Of a DNA stretch of 64,000 nucleotides, positions 27,606-35,965 are shown piece by piece. Both the position numbers and the translations under genes were made by a program. The notes beneath the pieces were generated by a model. It was not told the DNA's origin and did not search any database. It worked only from the letters and a program-made list of their open reading frames with translations. Position 1 is the first letter of the stretch. Each line of letters begins with the position of its first letter. Origin of the DNA: CAXMST01 sp963790085 (lineage in GTDB: Bacteria > Actinomycetota > Thermoleophilia > Solirubrobacterales > 70-9); assembly GCA_963790085.1 (NCBI GenBank), contig CAWBNH010000006.1, positions 124,001 to 188,000 of the forward strand, given 5' to 3'.

Positions 27606-28062
27606 ATGGCACACCGACCCGAGGAGTCGAGAGAAGACGAAAGCACGGTGGCCGAGGAACGGCGCTACGCCCCGCCTGCCGAGGGGCGGATCGACGGAAA
27701 GCCGCGAGTACCTCGCCGCCGAGGGACTGATCATCCTGCTCGGCGTGTGGCTGATGCTCTCGCCGTTCGTACTCGACTACGGATCCGGCGATGCGAAGTG
27801 GAATCCAATCGTCTGCGGGATCCTGATCCTGGCGGTATCGGCCGCGGGGCTGGCAGACCGCCTGCCCAGGGAAGCCGCAGCGTGGACGGTGATGGGGATC
27901 TCCGTCTGGCTCTTCCTCAGCGGCTTCTGGCTCGCGGACTCCGGGGAGGCGTCGTGGAACGCGTTCGCCGGGGCGGCACTGGGCTTCTTTCTCGCGATCG
28001 CGGCGGCCGCGGCAAGCACCGAGGAACCCGCCGGCTCGAGCGAGACCGCCCCCCCGGGCTGA
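27606..28062 (+). pseudogene. SPW-repeat membrane protein with apparent frameshift
   Basis: The downstream frame encodes four helices with the SPW-family pattern EGLIILLGVWLMLSPFVLDY and WNPIVCGILILAVSA, then the second half-repeat ISVWLFLSGFWL and ASWNAFAGAALGFFLAIAA. The natural start, an ATG at 27606 after a strong AAGGAGGAAG, encodes a hydrophilic leader (MAHRPEESREDESTVAEERRY) one base out of frame. Removing one G from the GGGG run at 27683-27686 joins them as PAEGGSTESREYLAAEG. Either an assembly indel or a recent inactivation; function of SPW proteins is unknown. Confidence 0.7.
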
Positions 28063-28069
28063 CAGCGCC

Positions 28070-28088
28070 CCGCCGGACGGGCCGGCGG
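28070..28088 (+). terminator. Stem-loop after the SPW-protein gene
   Basis: CCGCCGG and CCGGCGG pair around ACGGG, 7 bp, starting 7 bases after the stop codon. No U-tract. The remaining gap to 28230 holds nothing else I recognise except the AGGAG before the next gene. Confidence 0.4.
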
Positions 28089-28230
28089 CAGACGCGTTGC
28101 AGAACGGAATCCAGCCCTTGCGCGGGCCGCGCCGCTGGCATAGGCTGCCGAGCGGCATGGATGCCCGCCGGAGTATCTGAGTCGAGCGCAAGCGCAACCG
28201 CCACCGCGATCGACCAGGAGTTCTTACAAC

Positions 28231-29892
28231 TTGGAAGCCCTCGCCATCGGCTCACGGGAGCCGCTGAACGTTCCCGACATCGTCCAGTCCGTCGCCGCCG
28301 GCGCCTCCGACCCGATGCTGGTCGTGGGCGTGGATACCCGGGTCCTCTACGCGAATCCCGCGGCCGAGCGCCTGCTCGGGACGACCTGCGAGCAACTCCA
28401 CGGCGTCACAATCGAGCACCGAGTGCGCGGGGCCTCCGAGATCATCGAGCGAGCCTGCCGGCGCCGGTTCTCGCCACCGCTCGACACCTCTGACCGGGGC
28501 TGGACCGGCGCCCGGCCGGCGCTGCGCCTCGACGGCCCGAGCGAGCTCCCGGTCGATCTGCGGGTGAGCACCGTCGGCGCCGCGCACGAGCTGTTCGTCT
28601 GCCTCTCGATCCGTCCCGAGCACGGATCCCCTCAGACCGCACTGCCGGGTCGTCGAGAGGTGGCCGCTGCGATCGAGGCCGGGGCCGCCGAGGGCCCGGT
28701 CGGGCTCGTGGTCATCGACATCGACCACTTCGAGCTGATCAACGAGAGCCTCGGGCGAGCCTCAGGCGACCGGCTCCTGGCCGAGGTCGGCAGCGTGATC
28801 GATGCACGCGCGGGCCGTGGCGAGCTCGCGGCCCGTCTCGAAGCGGACCGCTTCGCGCTGGTGGCCAGGGGCGATCGAAGCGAGCTCCTCGCCTGCGGCG
28901 AGCGGCTGCTGGAGTCGATCCGAGCGCATCGCTGGAGCATCGACGGCTCGGCCGTCAGGCTGACCGCGTCCGCCGGCATCTGCAGCGCATCGCCCGCCGA
29001 GCCACAGGGCGAGCAGACGGTGACGGGCGCCGAGGCCGCGCTGCGCGAGGCCAAGCTCAGCGGCCGCGACCGTTGCGTCGAGCGCGAGGCGCTCTGTCGC
29101 GATCGGGGGCCGGCGACGATCGACTGCATCGACCGGATCCGGACCGGGATCGAGGCCGGGGCGCTGACGGCGCACTTCCAGCCGATCCTCGACCTCAACA
29201 GCGGGGGAATCAGCCACTACGAGCTGCTCGCGCGGATGACCGACGAGCACGGCGAGCTGATCCAGCCGAGCGAGTTCGTTCCGATCGCCGAGCGCATGGG
29301 CCTGATCGGGATGATCGACCGCTGGGCGATCCGAACGGCCGTGGAGACGCTCGCCGGCTGGCCCGACGAGCCGGGTGCGCCGCGGATCGCGGTCAACGCG
29401 TCGGGTCGGTCGGTCGGCTCGCCGGAGTTGCTCGAGTGCCTGCACGAGGAGCTGGCCCGCCACGGAGTCTCCCCCGGCCGGCTGATCATCGAGGTCACCG
29501 AGACCGCCGCGATCAGCTCGATCGAGGACGCCGCCGCCTTCGGGGACGAGCTGCGGGCCCTCGGGGTCGGCTTCGCGCTCGACGACTTCGGGGCCGGCTT
29601 CGGGACCTTCTACTACCTCAAGCACCTGCCGCTCGACCAGGTCAAGATCGACGGCGAGTTCATCCGCGGCATCGCCCACTCGGCCTCCGACCAGCTCTTC
29701 GTCAAGGCCCTGGTCGGCATGGCCCGCGCACTCGGCGTCAAGGCGGTCGGCGAGTACGTCGACGATCAGGCCGCGCTCGACTGCCTGCGCGAGATCGGCA
29801 TCGACTACGCCCAGGGCTTCCACATCGGCAGGCCGGCGCCGCTGGATGGGCATCGGCCGGGTCACGACCACCTCGCGGCGACCGCTCGGTAA
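28231..29892 (+). CDS. PAS-GGDEF-EAL cyclic-di-GMP protein with degenerate GGDEF
   Basis: 553 residues, TTG start with AGGAG 10 bases upstream. Order: PAS-like sensor (about 15-130; VLYANPAAERLLG), GGDEF domain (about 140-280) and EAL domain (about 300-545). The GGDEF signature is replaced by LEADRF, so no cyclase activity is expected. The EAL domain keeps YELLAR, VNAS, EVTET, ALDDFG, VKIDGEF and YAQGFHIGRP; AEGVE reads GEYVD. A c-di-GMP phosphodiesterase is likely, gated by PAS and perhaps GTP binding. No membrane span. Confidence 0.87.
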   Translation: MEALAIGSREPLNVPDIVQSVAAGASDPMLVVGVDTRVLYANPAAERLLGTTCEQLHGVTIEHRVRGASEIIERACRRRFSPPLDTSDRGWTGARPALRLDGPSELPVDLRVSTVGAAHELFVCLSIRPEHGSPQTALPGRREVAAAIEAGAAEGPVGLVVIDIDHFELINESLGRASGDRLLAEVGSVIDARAGRGELAARLEADRFALVARGDRSELLACGERLLESIRAHRWSIDGSAVRLTASAGICSASPAEPQGEQTVTGAEAALREAKLSGRDRCVEREALCRDRGPATIDCIDRIRTGIEAGALTAHFQPILDLNSGGISHYELLARMTDEHGELIQPSEFVPIAERMGLIGMIDRWAIRTAVETLAGWPDEPGAPRIAVNASGRSVGSPELLECLHEELARHGVSPGRLIIEVTETAAISSIEDAAAFGDELRALGVGFALDDFGAGFGTFYYLKHLPLDQVKIDGEFIRGIAHSASDQLFVKALVGMARALGVKAVGEYVDDQAALDCLREIGIDYAQGFHIGRPAPLDGHRPGHDHLAATAR

Positions 29893-31147
29893 TCCTTCGC
29901 GGATCGCCACCGACCCGAACAGCCCGACGGCCACCGGCCCGACCGCAGCCGAGCGGGCATTCGAGCGGCTCTGCTCGCTCGGGCTCGGCCGGACCGGCTC
30001 TGACCGGGAGCGGCGGGCGGCGAACGCGATCGCGGCGCAACTCGAGGAGCGCGGGCGCCGGACCGCGATCGAGCCGATCTGTGTGCATCCGCAGTGGCCC
30101 GCGATCTATCTCCTCCACTGCCTGCTGGCGATCGCCGGCAGCCTGCTGGCGACGGCCGCACCGGCGGTCGGCTTCGTGCTGGTTCTGATCGCCGCCGCCT
30201 CGTTGTACCTCGACCTGAGCGCGCGCTGGTATCTGCTCCGCAGGCTGTTCTTCCGGCGGGCCTCCCAGAACCTGATCTCCCCGCCGCTCGGCGAGCAGCC
30301 GGGGCCGACGGTGCTGCTCTGCGCGCACTACGACGTGCCGCTGACCGGCGCCGCCTACGACCGCTGGGCCCGGCGGGCGTTCGCCGCCCTCAGCCGCTTG
30401 TGGCCCGGGCCGACATCGCCACCATCGGTCATCTTCTGGTCGATCGCGCTGCTCCTGCCGGCGCTCGGTCTGCGGCTCGCCGGCGTCGACGCCGACTGGG
30501 TGGCGGTGCTGCAGCTGCCGCAGACCCTGATCCTGATCACCGCCGCGTTCATGCTCGGCGAGATCGGGCTCTCATCGCCCTCGCCCGGCGCCAACGACAA
30601 CACGGCCGGCGTCACCGCAGCGCTGCTCGCCGCCGAACGGCTCGAAGCCGACCCACCGGCAGCGGTCACGGCACGGCTGCTGCTCTGCGCCGCCGGGGAG
30701 TCCACGCGCGAGGGCGCGCGCTCGTTCATCCGCGCTCACCGCGCCGGCCTCGACCGGGGCCAGACCTGGCTGATCGACATCGACTCCCCCGGGGTGGGAA
30801 CGCCGCGCTTCGTCAGCCGCGAGATGCCGGTCCTCTCGCAGCCGCTCGACGGCAACCTGATCGGGATCGCGGGGACCCTGGCCGAGGTCTCGGACGCGGC
30901 GCCCTCGGAGCTGGCGCTGGGCCCGCCGACGGCCGCGTCGGTGGCCGCGGCCTACGGGTACCCCGCCCTGGCGCTGACTGCGCGCGAGGAATCCGAGTAT
31001 GTCCCCGCCCGCCACCACACGCCGGCCGACCGGCCCGACTCGGTCGAGCCCGGCGCGATCGAGGCGGTGGCCACGCTCGCCGTCGACATCGTTCGGCTGC
31101 TGGATCGCGAGGTCGCCCGCCGAGCGGTGCCGGACGGCGCCGGCTGA
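29846..31147 (+). CDS. Membrane-associated M28-family metallopeptidase
   Basis: 433 residues. Zinc-aminopeptidase motifs: LLCAHYDVP with the first His and Asp ligands, GANDNTAGV with the bridging Asp, CAAGESTREGARSF with the Glu region and a late His in ARHHTPADRPDSV. Two hydrophobic pairs (about 90-130 and 200-240) sit on either side of the first ligand motif, so the catalytic domain appears interrupted by membrane helices. The start at 29846 overlaps the end of the c-di-GMP gene by 47 bases. Substrate unknown. Confidence 0.82.
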   Translation: MGIGRVTTTSRRPLGNPSRIATDPNSPTATGPTAAERAFERLCSLGLGRTGSDRERRAANAIAAQLEERGRRTAIEPICVHPQWPAIYLLHCLLAIAGSLLATAAPAVGFVLVLIAAASLYLDLSARWYLLRRLFFRRASQNLISPPLGEQPGPTVLLCAHYDVPLTGAAYDRWARRAFAALSRLWPGPTSPPSVIFWSIALLLPALGLRLAGVDADWVAVLQLPQTLILITAAFMLGEIGLSSPSPGANDNTAGVTAALLAAERLEADPPAAVTARLLLCAAGESTREGARSFIRAHRAGLDRGQTWLIDIDSPGVGTPRFVSREMPVLSQPLDGNLIGIAGTLAEVSDAAPSELALGPPTAASVAAAYGYPALALTAREESEYVPARHHTPADRPDSVEPGAIEAVATLAVDIVRLLDREVARRAVPDGAG

Positions 31148-31157
31148 GCGCCGCGGT

Positions 31158-32043
31158 TCAGAGGCCGAGGTCGCTGGGCACCGGCTGCTCGCCCGAGTAG
31201 TCGTAGAAGCCCTTGCCCGACTTGCGCCCGTACCAGCCGGCGGCGACCATCTTTCGCAGCGTCGGCGGCGCCGCGAACCGCCGCTCCCGGTACTCGTCGA
31301 ACATCACGTCGCCGATCGAGGCGAGCGTGTCGAGCCCGACGAAGTCGGCGAGCGTCAGCGGCCCCATCGGGTGGTTGGCGCCGGCCTTCATCGCCGTGTC
31401 GATCTCCTCGATCGAGCCGACGCCCTCCTCGTAGGCGCGGATCGCGTCGAGCATGTAGGGGACGAGCAGGCGGTTGACGATGAAGCCGGTCTTGTCCTTC
31501 GCGTGGACGACGGTCTTGTTCAGCTTCTCGCCGACCTCGAAGCCAAGCTGTCAGCGCCTCCTCGGAGGTGGTCACCGTCTGCACCACCTCGAGCAGCGGC
31601 ATCACCTGGGCCGGGTTGAAGAAGTGCAGCCCCAGGAAGCGGTCGGGGCGGGTGGTGGTCGCGGCCTGGTCGATCACCGCGAGCGAGGAGGTGTTGGTCG
31701 CGAAGAACGCATCTTCCTTGACGATCCCGTCGACCTCGGCCCACATCTCGAGCTTCCGATCGAGGTCCTCGGTGATCGCCTCGATCACCAAATCGCAGTC
31801 GGCAAGATCGGCGTAGTCCGTCGTTCCCTCGATTCGCCCGAGGATCGCGTCGGCGTCGGCCTGGTCGATCTTGCCCTTCTCGACCGCCCGGCCGAGCTGC
31901 TTCTCGATCCTGCCGATCCCGGCGGCGAGCTTCTCGTCGGAGACCTCGCGCACGACCACGTCCCAGCCGGCCTGGGCGCAGATCTGTGCGATCCCGTGAC
32001 CCATCAGGCCCGCTCCGAGTACTCCTACCTTGCTGATCGACAT
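31158..32043 (-). pseudogene. 3-hydroxybutyryl-CoA dehydrogenase, apparent frameshift
   Basis: NAD-dependent oxidation of 3-hydroxyacyl-CoA. The first part reads KVGVLGAGLMGHGIAQICAQAGW, DLVIEAITED, FFATNTSSLAVID, LGLHFFNPAQVMPLLEVV up to TTSEEALTA. The frame then shifts at about 31545-31555. The other frame continues LGFEVGEKLNKTVV, KDKTGFIVNRLLVPYMLDAIRAYEEG, HPMGPLTLADFVGLD and WYGRKSGKGFYDY to the stop. One extra or two missing bases explain it. All domains are otherwise intact, so an assembly indel is as likely as a true pseudogene. The start is ATG 32043 after CAGGAGG. Confidence 0.85.
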
Positions 32044-32143
32044 CTGGACTTCGAGCCTCCTGTGGGTGCGGTTGGCCGCCGGCGCTGGGCGCGCTGGCGA
32101 GAACGGGCCGGGAGCCTAGCGCCCCCGGGGACCCGCCGACTGA

Positions 32144-32542
32144 TCAGACCTTGGGAGTGACGAGGCCGAGCGCCTCGAAGCGCTCAGCCATCGCCCGGGC
32201 AAGCTCGTTCAGGCCGCTCATCGGCCGAACCATCACCTTCAGCTCGGTGATCAGGCCGTCCTCGTCGAAGCTCAGCAGGTCGAGGCCGTCGACCTCGCGG
32301 TCGCCGACGCTCGCCTTGAAGATCAGGGCGGCGGCATCGTCGTTCTCGAACCGGTGGACGTAGTGGAAGTCGTCGGAGAAGACCTTCATCGCGCCCTCGG
32401 TGAGGATCATCAGGACGACGTCGCGGCCCTCGTAGGGCGCGAAGACGACCGGGCTGAGAAAGCGCGCGTCGGGCGCGAAGCAGGCCTCGAGCTGCTCACG
32501 GGAGCGGGCGTGGACCGCCTCGACGAAGGCGTCGGACTTCAC
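32144..32542 (-). CDS. NTF2-like (SnoaL-type) small protein
   Basis: 132 residues, GTG start at 32542. A helix-rich N-terminus (AFVEAVHARSREQLEACFAPDA) followed by curved-sheet strands (PYEGRDVVLMILTEG, REVDGLDLLSFDEDGLITELKVMVRP) fits the NTF2/SnoaL fold, used for ligand binding or isomerase-type reactions. TAGAGT ends 6 bases before the GTG. Substrate unknown. Confidence 0.78.
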   Translation of the reverse strand: MKSDAFVEAVHARSREQLEACFAPDARFLSPVVFAPYEGRDVVLMILTEGAMKVFSDDFHYVHRFENDDAAALIFKASVGDREVDGLDLLSFDEDGLITELKVMVRPMSGLNELARAMAERFEALGLVTPKV

Positions 32543-32551
32543 GGCTCCACT

Positions 32552-33475
32552 CTAGCCATCCGGATGCCAGTCGACCGGGCCGGCCCTGAGCACGTGGGCG
32601 CCGAGCGGGCGGCCGAGGACCTCCTGGGCGGCGCGGGAGGCGTCGATCAGCTTCGGCAGGTCGATGCCGGTCTCGATTCCCATCTCGTGCAGCATCGAGA
32701 CGACGTCCTCGGTCGAGACGTTGCCGGTCGAGCCGGGCGGGACCGGGCAGCCGCCGAGCTCACCGAAGCTCGACTCGAACGAGGCGATACCGCGCTCGAG
32801 CGCGGCGAGCACGTTGGCGAGGCCCTGGCCCCGGGTGTTGTGGAAGTGGGCGGTGAGCTCGACGCCGTCGAGCCGATCGAGCGCCTCGGCGTAGAAGCGG
32901 CCGACCTGGCGCGGGTTCGCCATCCCGGTCGTGTCGCCGAACCCGATCTCCTCGCAGCCGAACTCGCGCAGCTCCGCCGCGATCTCCAGCACCCGCGCGA
33001 CCGGCACCTCGCCCTCGTAGGGGCAGCCGAACGAAGTCGCGATCACGCCCTCGCAGCGCAGCCCTGCCGCGCGGGCGCGGCCGACGACCCGCCCGAGGCC
33101 GTCGAGCGACTCGGCGACCGTCCGGTTCACGTTCCTGCGGTTGTGGGTCTCGGAGGCCGAGAGGAAGACGCTGATCTCGTCGAAGCGGTCGCGGACCGCG
33201 AGCGCGTTGTCGAGGCCGCGCTCGTTCGGGATCAGGACCGAGTATGCGAGCCCCGCGCGGCGCTCGATCCCGGCCAGCACCTCGGGCCCGTCGGCGAGCT
33301 GCGGGATCACGTCGGGCCGAACGAAGGAGGCGACCTCGATCCGCTCGAGGCCGGCGTCGGCGAGCAGATCGATCAGGCGAATCTTCTCCGCGGTCGCGAT
33401 CACCTCGGGCTCGTTCTGAAACCCGTCCCGCGGGCCGACCTCGCGAATCCGGGCCCGGGCCGGGTACTCAGCCAT
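32552..33475 (-). CDS. Hydroxymethylglutaryl-CoA lyase-like enzyme
   Basis: TIM-barrel HMGL-family protein, 307 residues. Seen: IREVGPRDGFQNE (catalytic Arg-Asp), VASFVRPDVIPQL, the HFHNTRG metal ligands and GGCPVPPGSTGNVSTED, where HMG-CoA lyase has GGCPYAPGATGNVATED; the active-site cysteine is kept. It probably cleaves HMG-CoA or a related hydroxyacyl-CoA in leucine or acyl-CoA breakdown. Its ATG overlaps the thioesterase stop by 8 bases. Confidence 0.88.
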   Translation of the reverse strand: MAEYPARARIREVGPRDGFQNEPEVIATAEKIRLIDLLADAGLERIEVASFVRPDVIPQLADGPEVLAGIERRAGLAYSVLIPNERGLDNALAVRDRFDEISVFLSASETHNRRNVNRTVAESLDGLGRVVGRARAAGLRCEGVIATSFGCPYEGEVPVARVLEIAAELREFGCEEIGFGDTTGMANPRQVGRFYAEALDRLDGVELTAHFHNTRGQGLANVLAALERGIASFESSFGELGGCPVPPGSTGNVSTEDVVSMLHEMGIETGIDLPKLIDASRAAQEVLGRPLGAHVLRAGPVDWHPDG

Positions 33476-33893
33476 CGGGACCAGGGGCGACCGGGATCGC
33501 CCGACGCTGATGGGTGCCGACGCCGATCGTGCGCTCGCCCTCGAGCACCTCGACGTCGAAGAACAGCTTGCGGTCGTCGATCACCTCGGTCAGCCTCGCG
33601 CGGACCGTGCAGCTCGCACCCTCCGCGGCCGCGCCGACGTGCTTGACGCATACCTCGAAGCCGACGGTCGCCGTACCCTCCGGCAGCCGCTCGTAGGAGA
33701 GCACGGCCGCGGTCCGCTCCATCATCGCGATCATCCCCGGCGTCGAGAGGACGGCGGCGCCGAGGGTGCCGCCGACGTCGGTCAAGAGCGGCCCCTCGAC
33801 GGTGAACTCGTCGCTCCGTTCGACGCCGACCGCCATCTCCAGCGGCCCGCCGGCAGCGCGCTCGGGTTTCGGCAGGCTCCCGCCCCCCTCCAT
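33468..33893 (-). CDS. Hotdog-fold thioesterase, fluoroacetyl-CoA-thioesterase-like
   Basis: 141 residues from the ATG at 33893 (a GTG one codon earlier is possible). Hotdog features: LLTDVGGTLGAAVLSTPGMIAMMERTAA (central helix), VGFEVCVKHVGAAAEGASCTVRARLTEVIDDRKLFFDVEV. The pattern resembles FlK-type thioesterases, which hydrolyse acyl-CoA thioesters. It is translationally coupled to the DUF4267 gene by TGATG and to the HMGL-like gene downstream, so it may serve the same acyl-CoA route. Confidence 0.78.
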   Translation of the reverse strand: MEGGGSLPKPERAAGGPLEMAVGVERSDEFTVEGPLLTDVGGTLGAAVLSTPGMIAMMERTAAVLSYERLPEGTATVGFEVCVKHVGAAAEGASCTVRARLTEVIDDRKLFFDVEVLEGERTIGVGTHQRRAIPVAPGPDG

Positions 33894-34270
33894 CACCGCT
33901 GCTCCGCGATCGCCGCGAGGTCGATGGCCGTCGCACCGCCGGTGATCGCAAGCGCCTGCGCCGCCGTCAGGCCGCCGAGCTCACCCGAGGCCACCATCCG
34001 CAGCCCCATCAGCGTGTCGGCACCGTCGCAGAGCAGCCAGAGCCGCTGCCAGACCGCCCGGGCCTCGCCGCTGGAGGCCAGATAGCCGACGCCGAGCGCG
34101 ACCGCGCGGACCCCGAAGACCCGGTTCATGTAGATCAACGCCGCGCTCTCGTCCTCCCTCGGGACGCCGAAGACCCGGTTCATCACCCTGGGGGCGAACC
34201 AGGCAAGCGTGCCGAGCACGATCCGGAAGATCGCGAGCCCGTTCATCGCGCGCTCGGTGGAGCCGTCCAT
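33893..34270 (-). CDS. DUF4267-like membrane protein
   Basis: 125 residues with about four weak helices. It contains an internal near-repeat, PRVMNRVFGV and IYMNRVFGVRAVALGVGYL. This resembles DUF4267 small membrane proteins of unknown role. TAACGT ends 9 bases before the ATG. It is the first gene of a minus-strand group (with thioesterase and HMGL-like), divergent from npdG. Confidence 0.72.
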   Translation of the reverse strand: MDGSTERAMNGLAIFRIVLGTLAWFAPRVMNRVFGVPREDESAALIYMNRVFGVRAVALGVGYLASSGEARAVWQRLWLLCDGADTLMGLRMVASGELGGLTAAQALAITGGATAIDLAAIAEQR

Positions 34271-34279
34271 CGACGGGGG

Positions 34280-34300
34280 ACGTTATCCGGTGAATAGACT
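34280..34300. promoter_or_regulatory. Divergent -10 elements for the DUF4267 group and npdG
   Basis: In the 38-base gap, TAACGT (minus strand, 34280-34285) ends 9 bases before one start and TAGACT (plus strand, 34295-34300) ends 8 bases before the other. The gap is too short for ordinary leaders, so both mRNAs should be leaderless. Confidence 0.55.
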
Positions 34301-34308
34301 CGCGGTCG

Positions 34309-35010
34309 ATGGCACCCGAGGAGCCGAGCGACCCGATCCCGATCATCGGCGGCACCGGCGCGCTCGGCTACGGGCTCGCCGTCCGCTGGGCGACCGCCGG
34401 GATCGGCGTCGTGATCGGCTCGCGTGACGTCGCTCGCGCCGAGCAGGCCGCGACGAGGGTCGCCGAGCAGGTTCCGGGGGCGGCGGTCGAGGGGCTCGAC
34501 AACTCGGAGGCCGTGACGCGCGGGCCGATCGTCTTTCTCACCGTCCCCTTTCGCGCGCAGTCGGAGACGCTCAACAACCTCCGCGGAGCCCTGCAGTCCG
34601 GCCAGACGCTGGTCGACTGCACGGTGCCGCTCGCCGCGGCGGTCAGCGGCAAGGCGACCCGCTCGCTCGGCGTCTGGCAGGGCTCGGCCGCCCAGCAGGC
34701 CGCCGAGATGGTGCCCGAGGGCGTCACCGTGATCGCGGCGCTGCATTCGGTCGGAGCACCGAAGCTCGCCGACCTCAGCCAGCCGATCGACGAGGACGTG
34801 CTGGTCTGCGGCGACCGCAAGGCCGACAAGGCGCCGGTCGCGGCGCTGATCGACCGGATCGAGGGGCTCAGGGCGATCAACGCCGGGCCGCTGGAGATGG
34901 CGCGGATCGCGGAGCAGATCACGCCGCTCTTGATCTCGGTCAACGCCCGCTACAAGGCGCACGCCGGCCTGAAGCTGACCGACCTCGAGACCGAGGGCCA
35001 TTGGGACTGA
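34309..35010 (+). CDS. npdG: NADPH-dependent F420 reductase
   Basis: Transfers hydride between NADP(H) and coenzyme F420, supplying reduced F420. 233 residues. Rossmann N-terminus PIIGGTGALGYGLAVRWA, the NADP-binding IGSRD after the second strand, VFLTVPFRAQ and a C-terminal F420-side region with NAGPLEMARIAEQITPLLI. It heads the plus-strand F420 operon; cofD overlaps its last codons. Confidence 0.9.
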   Translation: MAPEEPSDPIPIIGGTGALGYGLAVRWATAGIGVVIGSRDVARAEQAATRVAEQVPGAAVEGLDNSEAVTRGPIVFLTVPFRAQSETLNNLRGALQSGQTLVDCTVPLAAAVSGKATRSLGVWQGSAAQQAAEMVPEGVTVIAALHSVGAPKLADLSQPIDEDVLVCGDRKADKAPVAALIDRIEGLRAINAGPLEMARIAEQITPLLISVNARYKAHAGLKLTDLETEGHWD

Positions 35011-35945
35011 GGACGGTCCTGCTCGCCGGCGGCACCGGCGGGGCGAAGCTGGCCGCGGGCGCCCAGGAGGAGCTGGGCGAGGAGCTGACCGTGATCGCCA
35101 ACTCCGGCGACGACGTCGAGGCCCTCGGCCTCCCCGTCTCCCCCGACCCCGACCTCTGCACCTACTGGCTCAGCGGGGAGATCGATCCCGAGCGTGGCTG
35201 GGGGATCAAGGACGACTCGTTCACGGTCTTCGAGCGCCTGGTCCAGCTCGGCGCGCCAGACTGGTTCGGGCTCAGCGACCGAGATCTTGCGACCTGCCTG
35301 CGGAGGCGGGCGCTGATCGACTCCGGCGCGAGCCCGACCGCGGCCCAGCTCGAGATCGGCGCGGCGCTCGGGCTCCGGGCGCGGGTGCTGCCGATGTGCG
35401 ATCAGCCCGTTCGCACCCGGGTCAGGGTGCCCGGTGAGGGCTGGCGAGGCCTGCAGGAGTATCTCGTCCGCGATCGCGCCGAGCCCGAGATCGAGGCGAT
35501 CGCGTTCACCGGGATCGAGGCGGCAGCGCCCAGCGACGAGGTCCGCGCGGCGGTGCTCGAGGCGGAGGCGATCGTGATCGGGCCCTCGAACCCGGTGATC
35601 TCGATCGGCCCGATCCTCGCCGTGCCAGGGATGCGCGAGCTCCTCACCCGAGCCCCGGCGCCGGTTGTCGCAGTCAGCCCGTTCGTCGCGGGCGAGGTGG
35701 TCAAAGGGCCGACCGACAAGTTCATGAGGGCGATCGGCGAGCAGCCGTCGGCGGCCGGAGTGCTGCACGTGTATCGCGATCTGATCGACGGCCTGATCGT
35801 CGACGCGGCCGATCCGGGGCCGACGCCGGAGGGTGTCGCCGTGGCGGTGGCCGACACGCTGATGGACGGGCCCGAGCGCCGCCGGCAGGTCGCCGCCGAG
35901 ACGCTCGGCTTCTGCGCCTCGCTGTCGGCGGGGGCCCCGGGCTGA
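35001..35945 (+). CDS. cofD: 2-phospho-L-lactate transferase (CofD/FbiA)
   Basis: Transfers the phospholactyl (or phosphoenolpyruvyl) group from the GDP-activated donor to FO, giving F420-0 or its dehydro form. 314 residues; the TTG start at 35001 overlaps the npdG stop. Signatures: LLAGGTGGAKLAAGAQE, IANSGDDVE, DPDLCTYWLSG, RGWGIKDDSF, GLSDRDLAT, VIGPSNPVISIGPIL and the C-terminal region SPFVAGEVVKGPTDKFM. It is followed by cofC after 20 bases. Confidence 0.95.
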   Translation: MGLRTVLLAGGTGGAKLAAGAQEELGEELTVIANSGDDVEALGLPVSPDPDLCTYWLSGEIDPERGWGIKDDSFTVFERLVQLGAPDWFGLSDRDLATCLRRRALIDSGASPTAAQLEIGAALGLRARVLPMCDQPVRTRVRVPGEGWRGLQEYLVRDRAEPEIEAIAFTGIEAAAPSDEVRAAVLEAEAIVIGPSNPVISIGPILAVPGMRELLTRAPAPVVAVSPFVAGEVVKGPTDKFMRAIGEQPSAAGVLHVYRDLIDGLIVDAADPGPTPEGVAVAVADTLMDGPERRRQVAAETLGFCASLSAGAPG

Positions 35946-35965
35946 GCCCGTAGCATTCGCAGGCG

